Shown: positions 13,901 through 24,778, numbered from the stretch's first letter. The stretch: 64,000 bases of DNA from Amia ocellicauda (GCF_036373705.1 NC_089850.1:27606733-27670732); one strand, 5' to 3'. Numbers and translations are program-made. The notes: generated by a model from the letters alone, not told the origin.

Positions 13901-16900
13901 TGAATGGCGAGCACACTGATACATTCTTTCAAAGCAAACAAACCGAACCGATTTGGTTTGAAACTAACCCACTGTGAGGGGTGTAACATGTCACACGTTC
14001 TTGTTCAAAGGTGGCTTAACCATGTCGTGTTGTGGTTGCAAAAATGTGCCCCTATTCTGATTGGTTACGGCAGTTAGCTGACTCACTGCATTGACACCCA
14101 AGGACTCAACGCTGAATTTGCCAGCAATCATTTCCCTGTTCCATTCACACAGACATGTTGCCGGCAAATTGCTGGCAATTAGACTAAGACCCTTGCCAGA
14201 AAATTGCCGGCAACGATTTGCCAGCAATAACCCATTCACACAGACCTTGCTGGCAACAAAATGCTGGCAAATTGCCGGCAATTGTTTCAGTGTGAATGGG
14301 GTTACAGTTAGACCAGATTTTTTCTCCATGTTAAGGTAAATTAAATTGGATATCTAATCTAATTAGGGGTTGATTACCATTTAAATCTGAGATCTAAATC
14401 TTTCTGTTACTACATGAGATGATTACTAGAACTGAAGCAGAAAAGGTTGTCTCTCGAAAGTCTTAAATATTTTTAGAAATCCTGACATTTCTGCATTTAA
14501 ACATGAAATCGAAGCATAGTATATTGTATTTGTTTTTAAGTTGTATTTTTTGTGAAAATTGTTGTTTTACAAGTTTTTAAAATTATTTTAATTTAACAGA
14601 TTATGAAGCAACCTGATATTCAAACTCAAGCCTTACTTGAGGCTAGACCAGCAACAGAACTAACTTTAAGCACAGAGTTGATGGGGCGCTCTCGTGGGCC
14701 CCACCCCTCTATAAAACCTACAACTGCGGGGTCCTCCAGGTAGTCCGCTGCAGAGATATAACATGTTTTTTAATATATATAAAATGGGTTGCCAGTGTAA
14801 CAGAGTTAAAAACACACAGTAAGCTCACTCCACAAAGGACAATACACATCACTCTAAGCGCAGTGTCTTAGAGCACCTCAGGTAGTCAGCACCATGGATA
14901 GCAACACCCATCAACCATTTATCGCATAAAGCACCTGTTAAGCAGACAAATAGGCCTAGATTCATAGATAAAGTAGACACAGCGGTCTACAGCTACACAA
15001 CAGGAACAGCGTATGCAACAGTTTATGCAGAATACAAAACATGCACGGTTTGCCCTACATGCTGATAGGTGATGATGAGCAAGAACAGGACCTGTAATAA
15101 CATTCTGACTTATTTCCTCTTAGACCTACTAAAGACCAGGCGGCGGAAAAGAGATTGAGAGCGGGTCCGCAAGGGGGTGTAATACTGGTACCTACATCAG
15201 CAGCAGAAACAACATCATTAGCTGCTGCCCTTACTTGGACTGTGGAATTATCATCTTCCTGCTCCTGCACTTCCTCATCACTTGTGCTGGTGCTGCTTGA
15301 AGTGCTAATTCTATTCAGTTGCTGGTGGTCCTCTTGTGTGTGGAACATAGGATCCAATTACACTTTCTTTTTTCAGAACGCCTGATTTGTATTTTCTATC
15401 CATTGTTTTACGTATCTAACTTAACAATAGCTAGTTGGCTAGTTACAAGAGTCTAAACCAGACATAGAGCTTGCCAACTGATACGATAGGTTACACGTCA
15501 ATCAAGTATTAAAACAGACCCGTCATTATTTTATTGAAAAAACACAGATGAACATTGAACTAAACAATCTGTTTTCAATTATTTCAGAATAATTTTAATG
15601 TTGTTTTGGTACAGTATGACATAAAATAACAAAAGTATTTTAAACAAATTACTAAATAAATGAATAATGATTTTGAAGACCCTGGTCCCGCCCTACCAGC
15701 AGCGCAGGTGCAAGTCCCAGGCAAAGGGGCCCCTCAAAGGGGTATAAAAACAGACTCTGTACATTGCTATATACAATACTTTATAAAATATGCAACAACA
15801 GCTCAGATCAGTGCCAGGATTTAATGAAATCACACAGTATAATTTTTAAAATTTATATATATATTTAATTGTTTTACGGTTAAATAATATTTGTTCTTTG
15901 GTATATAACATTAAAAAAAAAAATCTGGTGGAACGTGGAACCCCTTGCGGGGCCCATAGATGCAGTGAGCCCTGCTGCATATGCCCCATCGCCCCCATGA
16001 TATTTCTGCTTCTGGGCTAGACCAAATCTTTTACCCACCCATGTAAATTAGACTGCGATAGGATACAGATTTCTTGTTTTTGGGATTCGTGGGTAGGTCA
16101 CATTTTGACCTGGTTTAAATCTTAATTTGACCAGACCCTCCCGCCAATTGCAAATGAAAGAAGTAAGAAATACTTGTACAATAAAAAGCTGTCATGAAAT
16201 ATTGTATTTGCAAATTGCAATTTACAAGTGGGTCCAATTTCTTATTTGTGACGGGACTTAAGTTTTTAAAAGTCAAAATCAGTCATAAAATGAAGCAGAT
16301 AAAACAGTGCATTTCCTTACATCACCAATTTCAGGGAGCAGCGGCGGCAGCAGAAAGAAGCGCAGGTCCACATCTTTGGTTCTTGCCAACCCGATCGCTG
16401 TGCGATGATCACTGGCCTGGGCTGCACTTCTGTACTGGTAGTCTGCCACACAAGGACAGCAGTCATAATCTCAAAATAATTTCAAGAACAGTGTAATGTT
16501 TGATGTGCCTGGGGAGAAACCAGATCCCATATTCTCGCTGAAGTGTGATTAAGTTAAGCTGGCACGTATAATAGCATGAACAGTCAAGTCACCTTTGAAA
16601 CTTGCTGTTGTCACATTAACTAGTCACAATCTGGAACACACTCCCCAGCGATGTGGTAGAAGCTGAAAATTTGGGAACATTTAAAGTCAGACTGGATTGG
16701 ATCCTTGGATCACTTAGATATGAATTGAGACCAAACGAGCCGGGTCGAATGGCCTCCTCTCGTTTGTAAACTTTCTTATGTTTCCTATGTTTCTTAAGCT
16801 AGGGTGAGTATGGGTATGAATGGACACCAAATGGTACAGTCTGGGGCTGCAGGGAAATTTGCTGGACCAGCATGTGGAACTCCTCCCAAGGGCTGTCCAA

Positions 16901-19900
16901 TACACACCAAAGCCCTAACATAATAATAGCAGGTCAATATGCTCCACTGAGGAATAAGATGTTAAACCCAGGACTTCTTTGCATTATGAACTTTATATAT
17001 GTCATGACACTCTTTTAGTGAGAAGGAAGCTATTGTCCACCTTACAGTGTACTGCCAAGACAGTATTCAGAAACGCTTTGTCATTTCTAGATGTGATGGG
17101 TATTATGATTGCAGAAGACTGGATGTGGAAGGAAAAATAATGTAAATTGTCAGTATATTGAACCACACAAGATACCCTAAATTGGGCCACAGCATACCTT
17201 GCCAATGGGGGTTGCCTGCCAGCTCCTTGACTGCCTGCAGTCGCTCAATTCTGTCGGCTGACCGCGTTTTCTTCAGCAGCAGCCACAGAGAGAACTCATG
17301 GGGCTCCACATCGAGCTTGCTCAGATGTTCTTCCAACATAGACGCAAGACAGGAAAGAAAATAGTTTCAACGACATGAATAAAGATCAAACCAGCGTTTT
17401 TATCCTAGTTATAAGTAAAATAACATGTAGGTCTATGCTTTGTGCATATCGTTCTCAAGGGAGCGTGTGTTTAAATCCAAACTGTGCTGGTATATTCATA
17501 GGCTTTTGATGGTCTTAGTTTTAACCTGTGCTCTTATTGATGTCATTTCACAAAACACGTCTTTGCTTCACAAAATATGTACAACCAGCATGTCATATAC
17601 ATTATGCACTCTTAAATACGTATTTGTAACATAACTAGGGAAGAAAGTTTAATAAGCAACAGTCTTTAGAATATGGACTTTAATTGTGTGCATTTCTTCT
17701 TTTAACAAGCTGTGTGAATTGTTGGTATAGGTAGAGGTTAAAGAATTAAATGCAACATGGTGAATTATAGAGAACTCATTCCCACAGAAACAAATTGGTT
17801 GTAATTGTATATATCTCTGAACACAACAGCATGAGTTATGAAAGGAAATGGCCTAAAACAGATGGGCACAGGAAGCCACGGGCAGGTGTTTCCTGCCATG
17901 AGACGGATCCATTAATAGCAGGTGGGATCTTTATGAAAGCACTATAATAACAAACTCTCAAAGAGGAAAGGTTCCACAAGCTAGGTTTTGGATGATAAAC
18001 AGAAAGTCCTGGGAGGTATTTTTGGGGGCAGCAGGAGTGAGGAGTGAAGAGAGGTGGAGAGGGGGAGTGGAGGAGTGAAGAGAGGAGGAGACATGGAGTG
18101 GAGGAGTGGATATTGCAAAGGAAGCAAAGAAACTGACCTTGTAGTTGTTGGACTCAGTTTGTGATTCTGGAATTGTAATTTGGATTTTTTGCTAAGTGTG
18201 TTGGTCTTTTATTAATGTTTGCGTTTAAAGACCATCCTGGAAAGAGTATAGGTAGACACAAGCCTGGCTTTTATTGGGGTTTGGATTCTTAGACTATCTA
18301 TGGAGTACTGTATGAAATAAAATCTTAAAAATTTGCAACATCCCTGCCTGTGTGTAACCATTTGCCTAGATCCCGCCAATGTATGGAGCCTATGTATGGA
18401 GCCCAGCGCCCCCCCCGCCCTCCAAAGTGCCACTAAGTATATGAAAAAATTTAGCTTCAACTTCAAAAGGTAAATATATGGTAGGCAACTTGGCAACCTG
18501 GTATCTGAATCAAGTTATATCACTTGGAGGTCTTTCGGTACTTTCTGTGATCACTGCAAGGTAATCAAAACAACTGATTGGTATAGACTTCCCAGTTCAT
18601 TAAAAATGTATTCTACTCATGATTAGATGGACAAACACTTTGCTCATTTAATAAAGAAAATACTTTATAATACAGATTGCCATTACAAAGAACTATTCAA
18701 CAGTAAATTCTGGAGAATTTTTTCTTACCATCCAAAGGCCCCTTAAAGAGTTTTGTAGATGTTTCCAGAAATCGTATTGCTGCTCTGTGCAGTTCTTTCC
18801 TTGCCTTGTATGTGATGCCTAAGAACGACACAAATTTAAATGTAAAATTACATTATTTTTCAGGAAAAATTACTCTCTATTAGCATAGAGGAATGTAATT
18901 ATAAGCAAATGCATTTCTTTACTTTATCTTTACTTTATCAACCTAACCCTGTGGTGACACATTAAAATGCTGAAATTACATTCATAATGCATTTTAACTG
19001 AGACACAGAGAAAGTTAAAAGCTTGTGTTCAAATAATGTTGATGTAAGGTCCAGATAAGAGTTTATTGTGTTGATAGAATACGCTTGACAAAAAGATAAA
19101 TATTCATGGGATAAAAAAAATAAGTCTCGGATAAAAGGTCAAAGTCATATTCTGTAAAAGCCTACTGATGGTCAGCCTAATTTAACCTGTTTTATTAAGT
19201 GTTTTTGATGAACAAGTTTACGGAGCTTTGTTACAAGATAAAAAGCCTCTTGTCTGTTAAAAGGTTTTAGATATATAATGGATTCAGGAGTGGAAAACAA
19301 GGGCTGCACTCCAGTATCGTGCATTATCAGTTCATCATACTATCGTAAACCCACAACTTAGGATAAACGCTCTCCTGTATTGTATTCCTTCATTTTCTAA
19401 ACGAAAATGAAACATTTATAAAGTTCCATAGTAGTTCCTGACAATGTGCACTGAAAACCTTCAAATGCATTAGAACAGCAACTAGGAACACTGCCAAAGT
19501 CTCTTCAATCCAAACGAATGCCTGAGTCAATTTCTCAGAATATGTTTAAGATTTTATGTTTCTGAACAGTAATGGGCTGTCTTTTGCATCAGCGTCCTCT
19601 TGGGTTTTCATGGGGCTTTTTTCCTCTCCTCTATAATATTAATGCAATAAAACTGAAATAGAGTAGCAGTCTCTCTCTCTCTTTTTAAAGATTATATGAT
19701 GGTAATAAACAGAAAGTTTACTGATCCACCATTTAAAATCTACCACTTAAATAACATAAAAATGTTAATATATAATAAAATAAAATGACACAAAGAATGG
19801 CACTATGTTATAATGTGCAAAAGAGTAAACTCATTTTCAATCTGTGTATCAGTCATTATACTTAACATATTTAGCTTTAAGATATGCACTACTGTTAATA

Positions 19901-22828
19901 CTGTATATACATCTATATTGTGCAATTTAAACTATACTGAACAGCAGAAGTAAATAATGTATCCCTTTCTTGGGCATTAGATCCAAAATAACTACATTTT
20001 CTGTGGGATGTGAATAGAGGTAGATAATCATAAAGTTAAATTACAAATCAAATTAACCAATAACACTAACGAGTGTCCCACTGAAACGGTCAATAGATAT
20101 GACTTCAAGGGGTTAAATGCAGGGTTGGAGTCAATTCCAATTATTCCATTCCAGTTCCATTTATAATTCCATTTTGGAATTGCAATTGATCCCAACCATG
20201 GTTAATACAACAAAACAAAAAAACGTGGCACACTAAGAAACAACAGATTTTGTTGTGTGCAGACCTACATACATTCACATTTTTTCTATATTATATTGAA
20301 TACATGCTTCATCTTATACAAGGAATCTATATACACCTCTGTATTCTTGCAATGTGATTGTGGGTTTTTTCTTAGCTTTCACGTCCTCTTAATGTCATTT
20401 TGTATCCCTTGATTGCTGCCTTGCCAGGGCACCAGTATGCATAGGGCCTTAGATTTCCATGTATTTTCTCATGTCTCAGTGAAAAAAACAGAACTTACCT
20501 GACACTAGCCCAGTGCTACTGAAATAGTCATGTTTTGCCTTAGCAGATAAGGTTTAAGTGAGTGTCAAAGTATACTACACCTCCACTTTGTTTAAACACC
20601 CTATCACATCTAGTGGTGGTCTTTTTACACAAAACAAACCGGTCATGATCACTTGAGGAGAATGTAAAGAATACAAAATGCAAAGGACTCAGGAAGGATC
20701 TAATCAAAACAAGTAAACTGTAAGAAACTAAGCTTAAGGTAGACATTTTCGGGAAATCTATCTTAGAAAATTAAGCACATAACACCAATGTTTGTTCTCG
20801 TCTCCCTTTCTTAAACAATGAACGTATTTATTTGTATTAATTCAGTGGATCATTTTCATTACCTTCATGAGCATTATGCGTAATGCAGCAAGTTTAACAT
20901 ATATTTAAAGTTTCTCAAAGAGTCCTGTGTCGACATATGACATAACATTCAAATGTTAATGCATGTCATTATTTAGTAGAAAAGCAAAACTTTCTATCAC
21001 ACCTAGTGGCTGGTTAACAGCAAAAGCACTGGAGATCTGCTTGCTCTTTATTCCAGTTGCTACACAGGGTTTTTATTTGTGCTTTAAGAAATCTAAAGCC
21101 ACTGCATTCCTCTAATGAAGCTGAAGATTAAATACAAGACAAGCATACCAAATGTCTCCTGTTCCTTGAAAGGTGTGGCATTCAGATAGATGTAGGACTT
21201 TAACTTTTCTTGCAGTACAGCTTCCATGTCAATGGTTACGGCTTTATTCAATGCAACAACTTCATAAGTTATAAAAACACAGCCACTGAAAGGAAAAGGA
21301 AACACAATCAGTATACATATCGGAAAAAACACACAATTGTTTATATTCTACACCTCTGTTCCTGTAATTCCCATTTAAAACCACACCCAAGATTCAATAA
21401 TCAACTCATCTACAGACTCATCCAAGTCCCATCTACAGTTGGTGGGCAGCATTAGCTCTAATATTAAAATCAACAAGGTCAATTATTCTGCTCATATTCA
21501 GTTATGCCTTAACCTTGTCCCAAGATGGCTGGCTTTTTGTGAGTTTGTGGACCTTGTAACTTTAACTAAACAATCTATGGCCATGTCTCTTGGTTTCAAA
21601 CAAAGCTTGACTTACTACAGTTTTAATTTCTTTGTTTCTTAATTTACACCCTTGGCAATTCCAAAACAAGGTCAAATATGTGACAAACTCAGTGAACTAG
21701 AGAAATTAGCGCTTTGCTCTCAATGTGTGCTCAGAGGATGATGCTACCTTTCACTGCTTGGTTAAAAAGGATTTTTGTTTGTTTAAAGACACCCCTTTTT
21801 AACTATATAAAACAAATACTGATAAATAATAAAGAAATGACTGGGAAGGTTAATTAAATATGTAAAATACGATTAGGAGAAAAAACAGTTTTATTTTTTT
21901 GTTTAATTACACATTACAATGTAATTTAGCAAATTACAACTTCTGCCATAGAAATACGTGTATGCATTTTTTAAATTTAACTACTATAAATTATGCCCTG
22001 CATTAAAATAGTACTGTACATCACTTCAATACTCTTAGAACTATGAACTATTGAACCCTCGTGACAGCGAAGGTGCAAACTTGAACAGAATAAAGCTTCT
22101 TACTTACCCTACAATTACAGCCCCAGTCAACTTAGCAATTTTCCCTAAGAAGAATAACATAAAAAAAACAAGGGTGTTACACTTCTCAATACAAATCCCA
22201 TATTAGCTTTCAAATTACAATACCATCATCAAAAATCAATTCAGATTTTTTTTTTAAGTGTGTAGAGTATCACAGTTTTAACATACATTTTTTTAAACAT
22301 GTTTTATCCCAGCTTTCATTTACTGACTGTAAATACTAGACATCATGACAAAAATCACCAAAGTTACATGTTTGAATTATTGATGGTGGAGAGATACAAC
22401 CCTCTAATCAATGTTGAATGCAACTATATTATATCGATTGAACTACATTTTAGTTTTAATCAAGATAGATCACTAATCCTATTAACTTAAATTTACATAA
22501 CATAGTGGAATCATTTAGCTTGCTTCATATACAAATAAAATACAAATAAATCATTGTGTATTGAATTTCAAGCCAGCTCGTTCATAACCAGAACAAGAGC
22601 AGTTATTAAAGTCAAAACAAAGATTTATGTACACTTTATAAAGTTATTTGTTTAATGTATGCACACTGTGTGGCACAAAAAACAACTACATTAACTAAAT
22701 ATAATCAGCGTCAAAATCCGCTTTCTATAATTATGAAAATTGTAATAAATAGATCTTAACATTGAGTTCAGGTTTGTACGTTTAAGTATTTTACAAGTAA
22801 TTTATCTTAATTCTATATTAAGTCTTCC

Positions 22829-22894
<66 letters not shown>

Positions 22895-23689
22895 TGAGAC
22901 AGACAGAGACTTTACACTTCTGCAATGCACTGAAAAAGTCTCCAACATTACCTCAAGTATGTTTTTTTTTATTGTATAGAATATGAAGTCTTCAAAATAC
23001 TATATACTAATATTACAATAAATATATTAACTCATTGATATGCTGATAAAAAAGTACATCGGAAGTAATGCAGCTATACCTAAATAAAGTTGCTCACATG
23101 GCACAGTTAAACATGCAGATGTTTATCTTGCATCATACAAAATACAAAGCCAAGGTAGTACATGTAACTGCTGCTGGTTTTAGGCCTTAAGCTTAATCCT
23201 AGGAATATCTGCTTCCTAATTTTGACACAGTGTTCTGAGTTGTGAGCAGGTGCCCTTTTGACTGTACTTTTCCTGCTCTGTCAAATATACAATGGGTGTA
23301 AAATTTGATGAGAGATTGTCAAACTGTGTAAATATCCCATATATTTACAAACTGAAGCTGACAGGCAAAGCACATCTGTCTTGATATTATGAATGTATGG
23401 ACGTGGCACAGAAATCATTTGGGCACAAAACAATACTGGCCAGTTTTCTGAGAAAATATGGTACAGGGTGTTCAATTTCAAAGTAAACTTATAAACTGTG
23501 TGTATCTTTTTAGAGGGCAGGGGAAATTAGGTTATATTAATTTTGTTATGAAGGCATCAGATTCAAAGTTCCTGAAAAGCAGAGGAGACATGACTCACGG
23601 ATATATTTCCACTGAAAAATCCTTTTCACTCCAGGGCCAGACGTACTGATTTTTCTACAACAAATGATGCAATGTGTTGCTACAGACAT
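4788..23689 (-). CDS. SERAC1: Serine active site-containing protein 1, 16 coding exons
   Basis: SERAC1 is a serine-lipase-like protein at mitochondria/ER contacts that remodels phosphatidylglycerol and affects cholesterol trafficking; loss in human causes MEGDEL syndrome (family knowledge). Sixteen coding exons were joined by GT-AG sites with every phase agreeing: 1,971 nt, 656 aa plus stop, against 654 aa in human. A membrane segment lies at about residues 36-52 (LTGAVIVGG then CVFITYE). ARM-like helical sequence fills the middle ([20 protein letters not shown]). The alpha/beta-hydrolase part begins near [14 protein letters not shown]. The nucleophile motif is AHSMGG with Ser500, followed by FYSVPHHG and the C-terminal [11 protein letters not shown] block. 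The start at 23689 matches the human N-terminus (MS-A--C-ICCR-I). No frameshift or missing key residue was seen. One extra residue relative to human lies at the exon 12/13 join. Confidence 0.97.
5203..5346 (-). CDS. SERAC1: SERAC1 coding exon 15
   Basis: 144 nt, phase 1 to 1, encoding [18 protein letters not shown] through VVPVQSA. The acceptor is ttcttttgcag and the donor GTAGAG. Confidence 0.95.
5560..5742 (-). CDS. SERAC1: SERAC1 coding exon 14
   Basis: 183 nt encoding [13 protein letters not shown], then the conserved [15 protein letters not shown] block and [16 protein letters not shown]. Phase 1 to 1; donor GTACAT. Confidence 0.95.
6465..6562 (-). CDS. SERAC1: SERAC1 coding exon 13 (serine nucleophile)
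   Basis: 98 nt encoding [18 protein letters not shown] followed by [15 protein letters not shown]. Ser500 in HSMGG is the lipase-type nucleophile. Donor GTAACA; acceptor ctgtttgcag. Confidence 0.96.
7773..7873 (-). CDS. SERAC1: SERAC1 coding exon 12
   Basis: 101 nt encoding [18 protein letters not shown] and [15 protein letters not shown]. It is readable in the frame missed by long-ORF searches. Donor GTGGGC at the lower end; acceptor caactgttag. Confidence 0.95.
9224..9365 (-). CDS. SERAC1: SERAC1 coding exon 11 (hydrolase start)
   Basis: 142 nt encoding [18 protein letters not shown], then KTWRQQD and ECWPK. The FIHGLMG block is the oxyanion-hole region of the alpha/beta hydrolase fold. 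Donor GTAATG. Confidence 0.96.
9658..9808 (-). CDS. SERAC1: SERAC1 coding exon 10
   Basis: 151 nt encoding [24 protein letters not shown] and [12 protein letters not shown], close to human. It ends phase 2 at donor GTGAGA. Confidence 0.95.
9977..10139 (-). CDS. SERAC1: SERAC1 coding exon 9
   Basis: 163 nt encoding [20 protein letters not shown] through [18 protein letters not shown]; armadillo-like helices. The acceptor is ttctgtctccag and the donor GTAGGA. Confidence 0.95.
10518..10614. repeat. Long internal hairpin of the Tc1-like element
   Basis: Arms of about 40 bp starting CAGGTGTCTTTTATACAGGT pair with their reverse complement, with a small loop near ctcttaaaggg. The same hairpin occurs at 25573-25669 in the second copy, between the terminal repeat and the transposase start. 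Confidence 0.85.
10657..11664 (+). pseudogene. Broken Tc1-like transposase
   Basis: This starts [20 protein letters not shown] and keeps the helix-turn-helix region ([20 protein letters not shown]), then shifts frame after KKHKI: about two bases are lost relative to the copy at 25.7 kb. It also carries a CAG-to-TAG change near 11039, a TGG-to-TGA near 11228 and a deletion near 11535. The DDE catalytic core is therefore not expressible. The final segment ATKY and stop at 11662-11664 are still recognisable. Confidence 0.9.
12102..12215 (-). CDS. SERAC1: SERAC1 coding exon 8
   Basis: 114 nt, phase 0 at both ends, encoding [17 protein letters not shown] then [14 protein letters not shown]. The donor is GTAAGG and the acceptor cttcaattcag. 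Confidence 0.95.
12443..12571 (-). CDS. SERAC1: SERAC1 coding exon 7
   Basis: 129 nt, phase 0, encoding [19 protein letters not shown] then [17 protein letters not shown] and AAQR. The acceptor is ttgcctcttttag and the donor GTAGGT. Confidence 0.95.
13165..14304. mobile_element. Unclassified inverted-repeat element rich in TTGCCGGCAA palindromes
   Basis: Inside a SERAC1 intron. The ends TAAGCCCCATTCACACT and AGTGTGAATGGGGTTA are inverted repeats. Many copies of TTGCCGGCAA and close variants (TTGCTGGCAA, TTGCCAGCAA) crowd near both ends, mostly at the right, interleaved with further CATTCACACAGAC copies. This resembles the terminal and subterminal binding-site design of a non-autonomous DNA transposon. 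I see no transposase. TA is the only direct duplication visible, so the superfamily is undecided. Confidence 0.65.
14680..16017 (-). mobile_element. Degenerate hAT transposon remnant (minus orientation)
   Basis: Its 5' end at about 16017 on the minus strand reads CAGAAGCAGAAATATCATGG, followed by GGGCC/GGGGCCCC-type sequence typical of fish hAT ends. At 15403 on the minus strand a start MDRKYKSG resembles the N-terminus of BED-finger hAT transposases. The frame then decays within a few dozen codons. The far boundary is uncertain: GC-rich sequence at 14685-14710 (gggccccacccct) may belong to the other end. Confidence 0.55.
15055..15403 (-). pseudogene. hAT transposase N-terminal remnant
   Basis: Minus-strand reading from 15403 gives [19 protein letters not shown], then frameshifts into a Ser/Thr/Glu-rich stretch ([14 protein letters not shown]) that fits the acidic region following the BED-type N-terminus in such transposases. 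No catalytic domain is visible. This is an inference from pattern only. Confidence 0.45.
16321..16442 (-). CDS. SERAC1: SERAC1 coding exon 6
   Basis: 122 nt encoding [20 protein letters not shown] then [18 protein letters not shown]. The donor GTAAGG leaves phase 0, matching exon 7. The acceptor is ccttgtgtggcag. It is missed by long-ORF searches but fits human SERAC1 residue for residue in length. Confidence 0.94.
16625..16800 (+). mobile_element. CR1-type LINE 3' end
   Basis: The plus strand reads [20 protein letters not shown] then [17 protein letters not shown] up to TAA at 16767-16769. This matches the C-terminal tail of CR1-like reverse transcriptase ORFs. It is followed by the ctttcttatgtttc repeats characteristic of the 3' end. 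Only this 5'-truncated tail is present, in the intron between SERAC1 coding exons 5 and 6. Confidence 0.75.
17198..17329 (-). CDS. SERAC1: SERAC1 coding exon 5
   Basis: 132 nt encoding [20 protein letters not shown] then [18 protein letters not shown]. The donor is GTATGC. The acceptor AG at 17330-17331 is preceded by a pyrimidine tract some 10 nt back; it is chosen because it keeps phase with exon 4. Confidence 0.9.
17880..18500. repeat. Possible dispersed (LTR-like) repeat with GGAG-rich tract
   Basis: A purine-rich segment (18025-18115, repeated gtggaggagtg units) is followed by sequence with a plus-strand AATAAA near 18320 and a C-rich stretch. The layout resembles the promoter/polyA part of a long terminal repeat or a structured retroposon. 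I see no paired copy or target duplication, so this is a suggestion only. Confidence 0.3.
18729..18818 (-). CDS. SERAC1: SERAC1 coding exon 4
   Basis: 90 nt encoding [18 protein letters not shown] then [11 protein letters not shown]; human has the matching QARKELHKAV block. The donor is GTAAGA and the acceptor gtcgttcttag. Confidence 0.94.
18819..21148. other. SERAC1 intron, mostly unique AT-rich DNA
   Basis: No coding exon is visible between SERAC1 coding exons 3 and 4. The only structured element is the short palindromic MITE at 20121-20197. Confidence 0.6.
20121..20197. mobile_element. Short palindromic MITE
   Basis: Ends agggttggagtcaattcca and the near-reverse-complement ggaattgcaattgatcccaa enclose AATTCCA-rich sequence, making an imperfect inverted repeat of about 75 bp. 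Similar palindromic units are common in fish genomes. No target duplication was identified. Confidence 0.5.
21149..21285 (-). CDS. SERAC1: SERAC1 coding exon 3
   Basis: 137 nt encoding the rest of the membrane segment, [20 protein letters not shown], and [10 protein letters not shown]. The acceptor is cttttcctttcag and the donor GTATGC. Confidence 0.95.
22108..22144 (-). CDS. SERAC1: SERAC1 coding exon 2 (37-nt micro-exon)
   Basis: Encodes (R)[12 protein letters not shown] between acceptor gttattcttcttag and donor GTAAGT. Both junction codons (C|GG and GG|T) are split and fit the human IIKFTGSLILGG region. It is too short for ORF finding. Confidence 0.93.
22832..22895. repeat. (TA)n(GA)n compound microsatellite
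   Basis: About 28 nt of TA units followed by about 35 nt of GA units in a SERAC1 intron. Confidence 0.95.
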
Positions 23690-23698
23690 CTTCTGAGC
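23599..23698 (-). CDS. SERAC1: SERAC1 coding exon 1, with start codon
   Basis: ATG at 23687-23689, with nine 5' UTR bases to the acceptor (tttttaatag). It encodes [20 protein letters not shown] through FQWKYI and ends C|GTGAGT. The human start MSLAAYCVICCRRIGTS supports this ATG; context is A at -3. Cys-rich N-terminus, no classical signal peptide. Confidence 0.94.
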
Positions 23699-24778
23699 CT
23701 ATTAAAAAGAGGAAAAGTAACCTGAAACAAAAAGATTAAAACAAAAGGTATATTAACATCACAGCTTTATTGTTTTTTCAGAGCTGTCCAAATACAGAAT
23801 CCCTTGGTCTGTTTAAGTGATTTGTCCAACCATTTGTTTTAATCCAAAACAGAGCCTTGAACTTTGCCAAAGGTGGGCACTCGGAGAAACGCTAAATCGA
23901 TCCCTGTGTGGAACAGGAATTAATATTATAACAAATGCTACAATACTCCTCCACACATGTGAACAAGATGTGCCCTTGACACTCACCCATGAAATAACAG
24001 CCCTCATCATATGACTCACACCTAATAGAACTGAGTGTACACTTTATTTACTCCTGATGTTACATATTCTACCCGATTAAACAAAAAAACACACACGTTT
24101 TCAAGATTTGGCCAACCTATACAGATCTACTGAAACATAGAGCCAGGCTGAAATAGAGGGTGAGAGGTAAACAGCAGCAACTTGTTTCTGAGGATTAATT
24201 CATCAGGTTGGAGTGAAAATAACAGTATTTACTTAGAATGCAATAGAACCATACAAATAAAAAAAGGAATGCAATAAAATATAAAGTGTGCACAATGCCA
24301 ACAATAGGCTAATGGTTTTGGAGAGGAATGGCACTGATAATCACATTGTATGGTTAGCCTCAGCTCAGGCTGACCACCGGTGCTGTGTTAAGTACAGTTA
24401 ACACTTCTCTGCACAGATCGCTCTTATGCGGGTGGGGGGTGGGAACTGGCTGACTGCATTTCCTTTCAGATTCAATTGTATTTTTGCTAGGTTTAGCAAT
24501 ACGTGTTTACCACAACAACAGTATCTGAGAAGAGGCTTCCGCTTATGCAGATCAATGCATTTCATATTCATAACATCCGGCTACAGTAAGTTGTTTCACA
24601 GAAGTATAAATACCAGTATAAATTACAAGTCTTACAGCCTCACAACCGGAATTAAAAGCTACGGCGAATTCGTTACTGATACTGTTTTTTGTTTTTTTTA
24701 GTACTCGTGTTTAATTGTTAGATGCAAACGATTTTTTTCTGCAACTGGAGACATTTGTATGTGCATATCCTAGCTCAC

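Noticed and set aside
13196..14339. ORFs across the 13.2-14.3 kb inverted-repeat element
   Set aside because: They run through the palindromic repeat array on both strands and show no transposase motifs.
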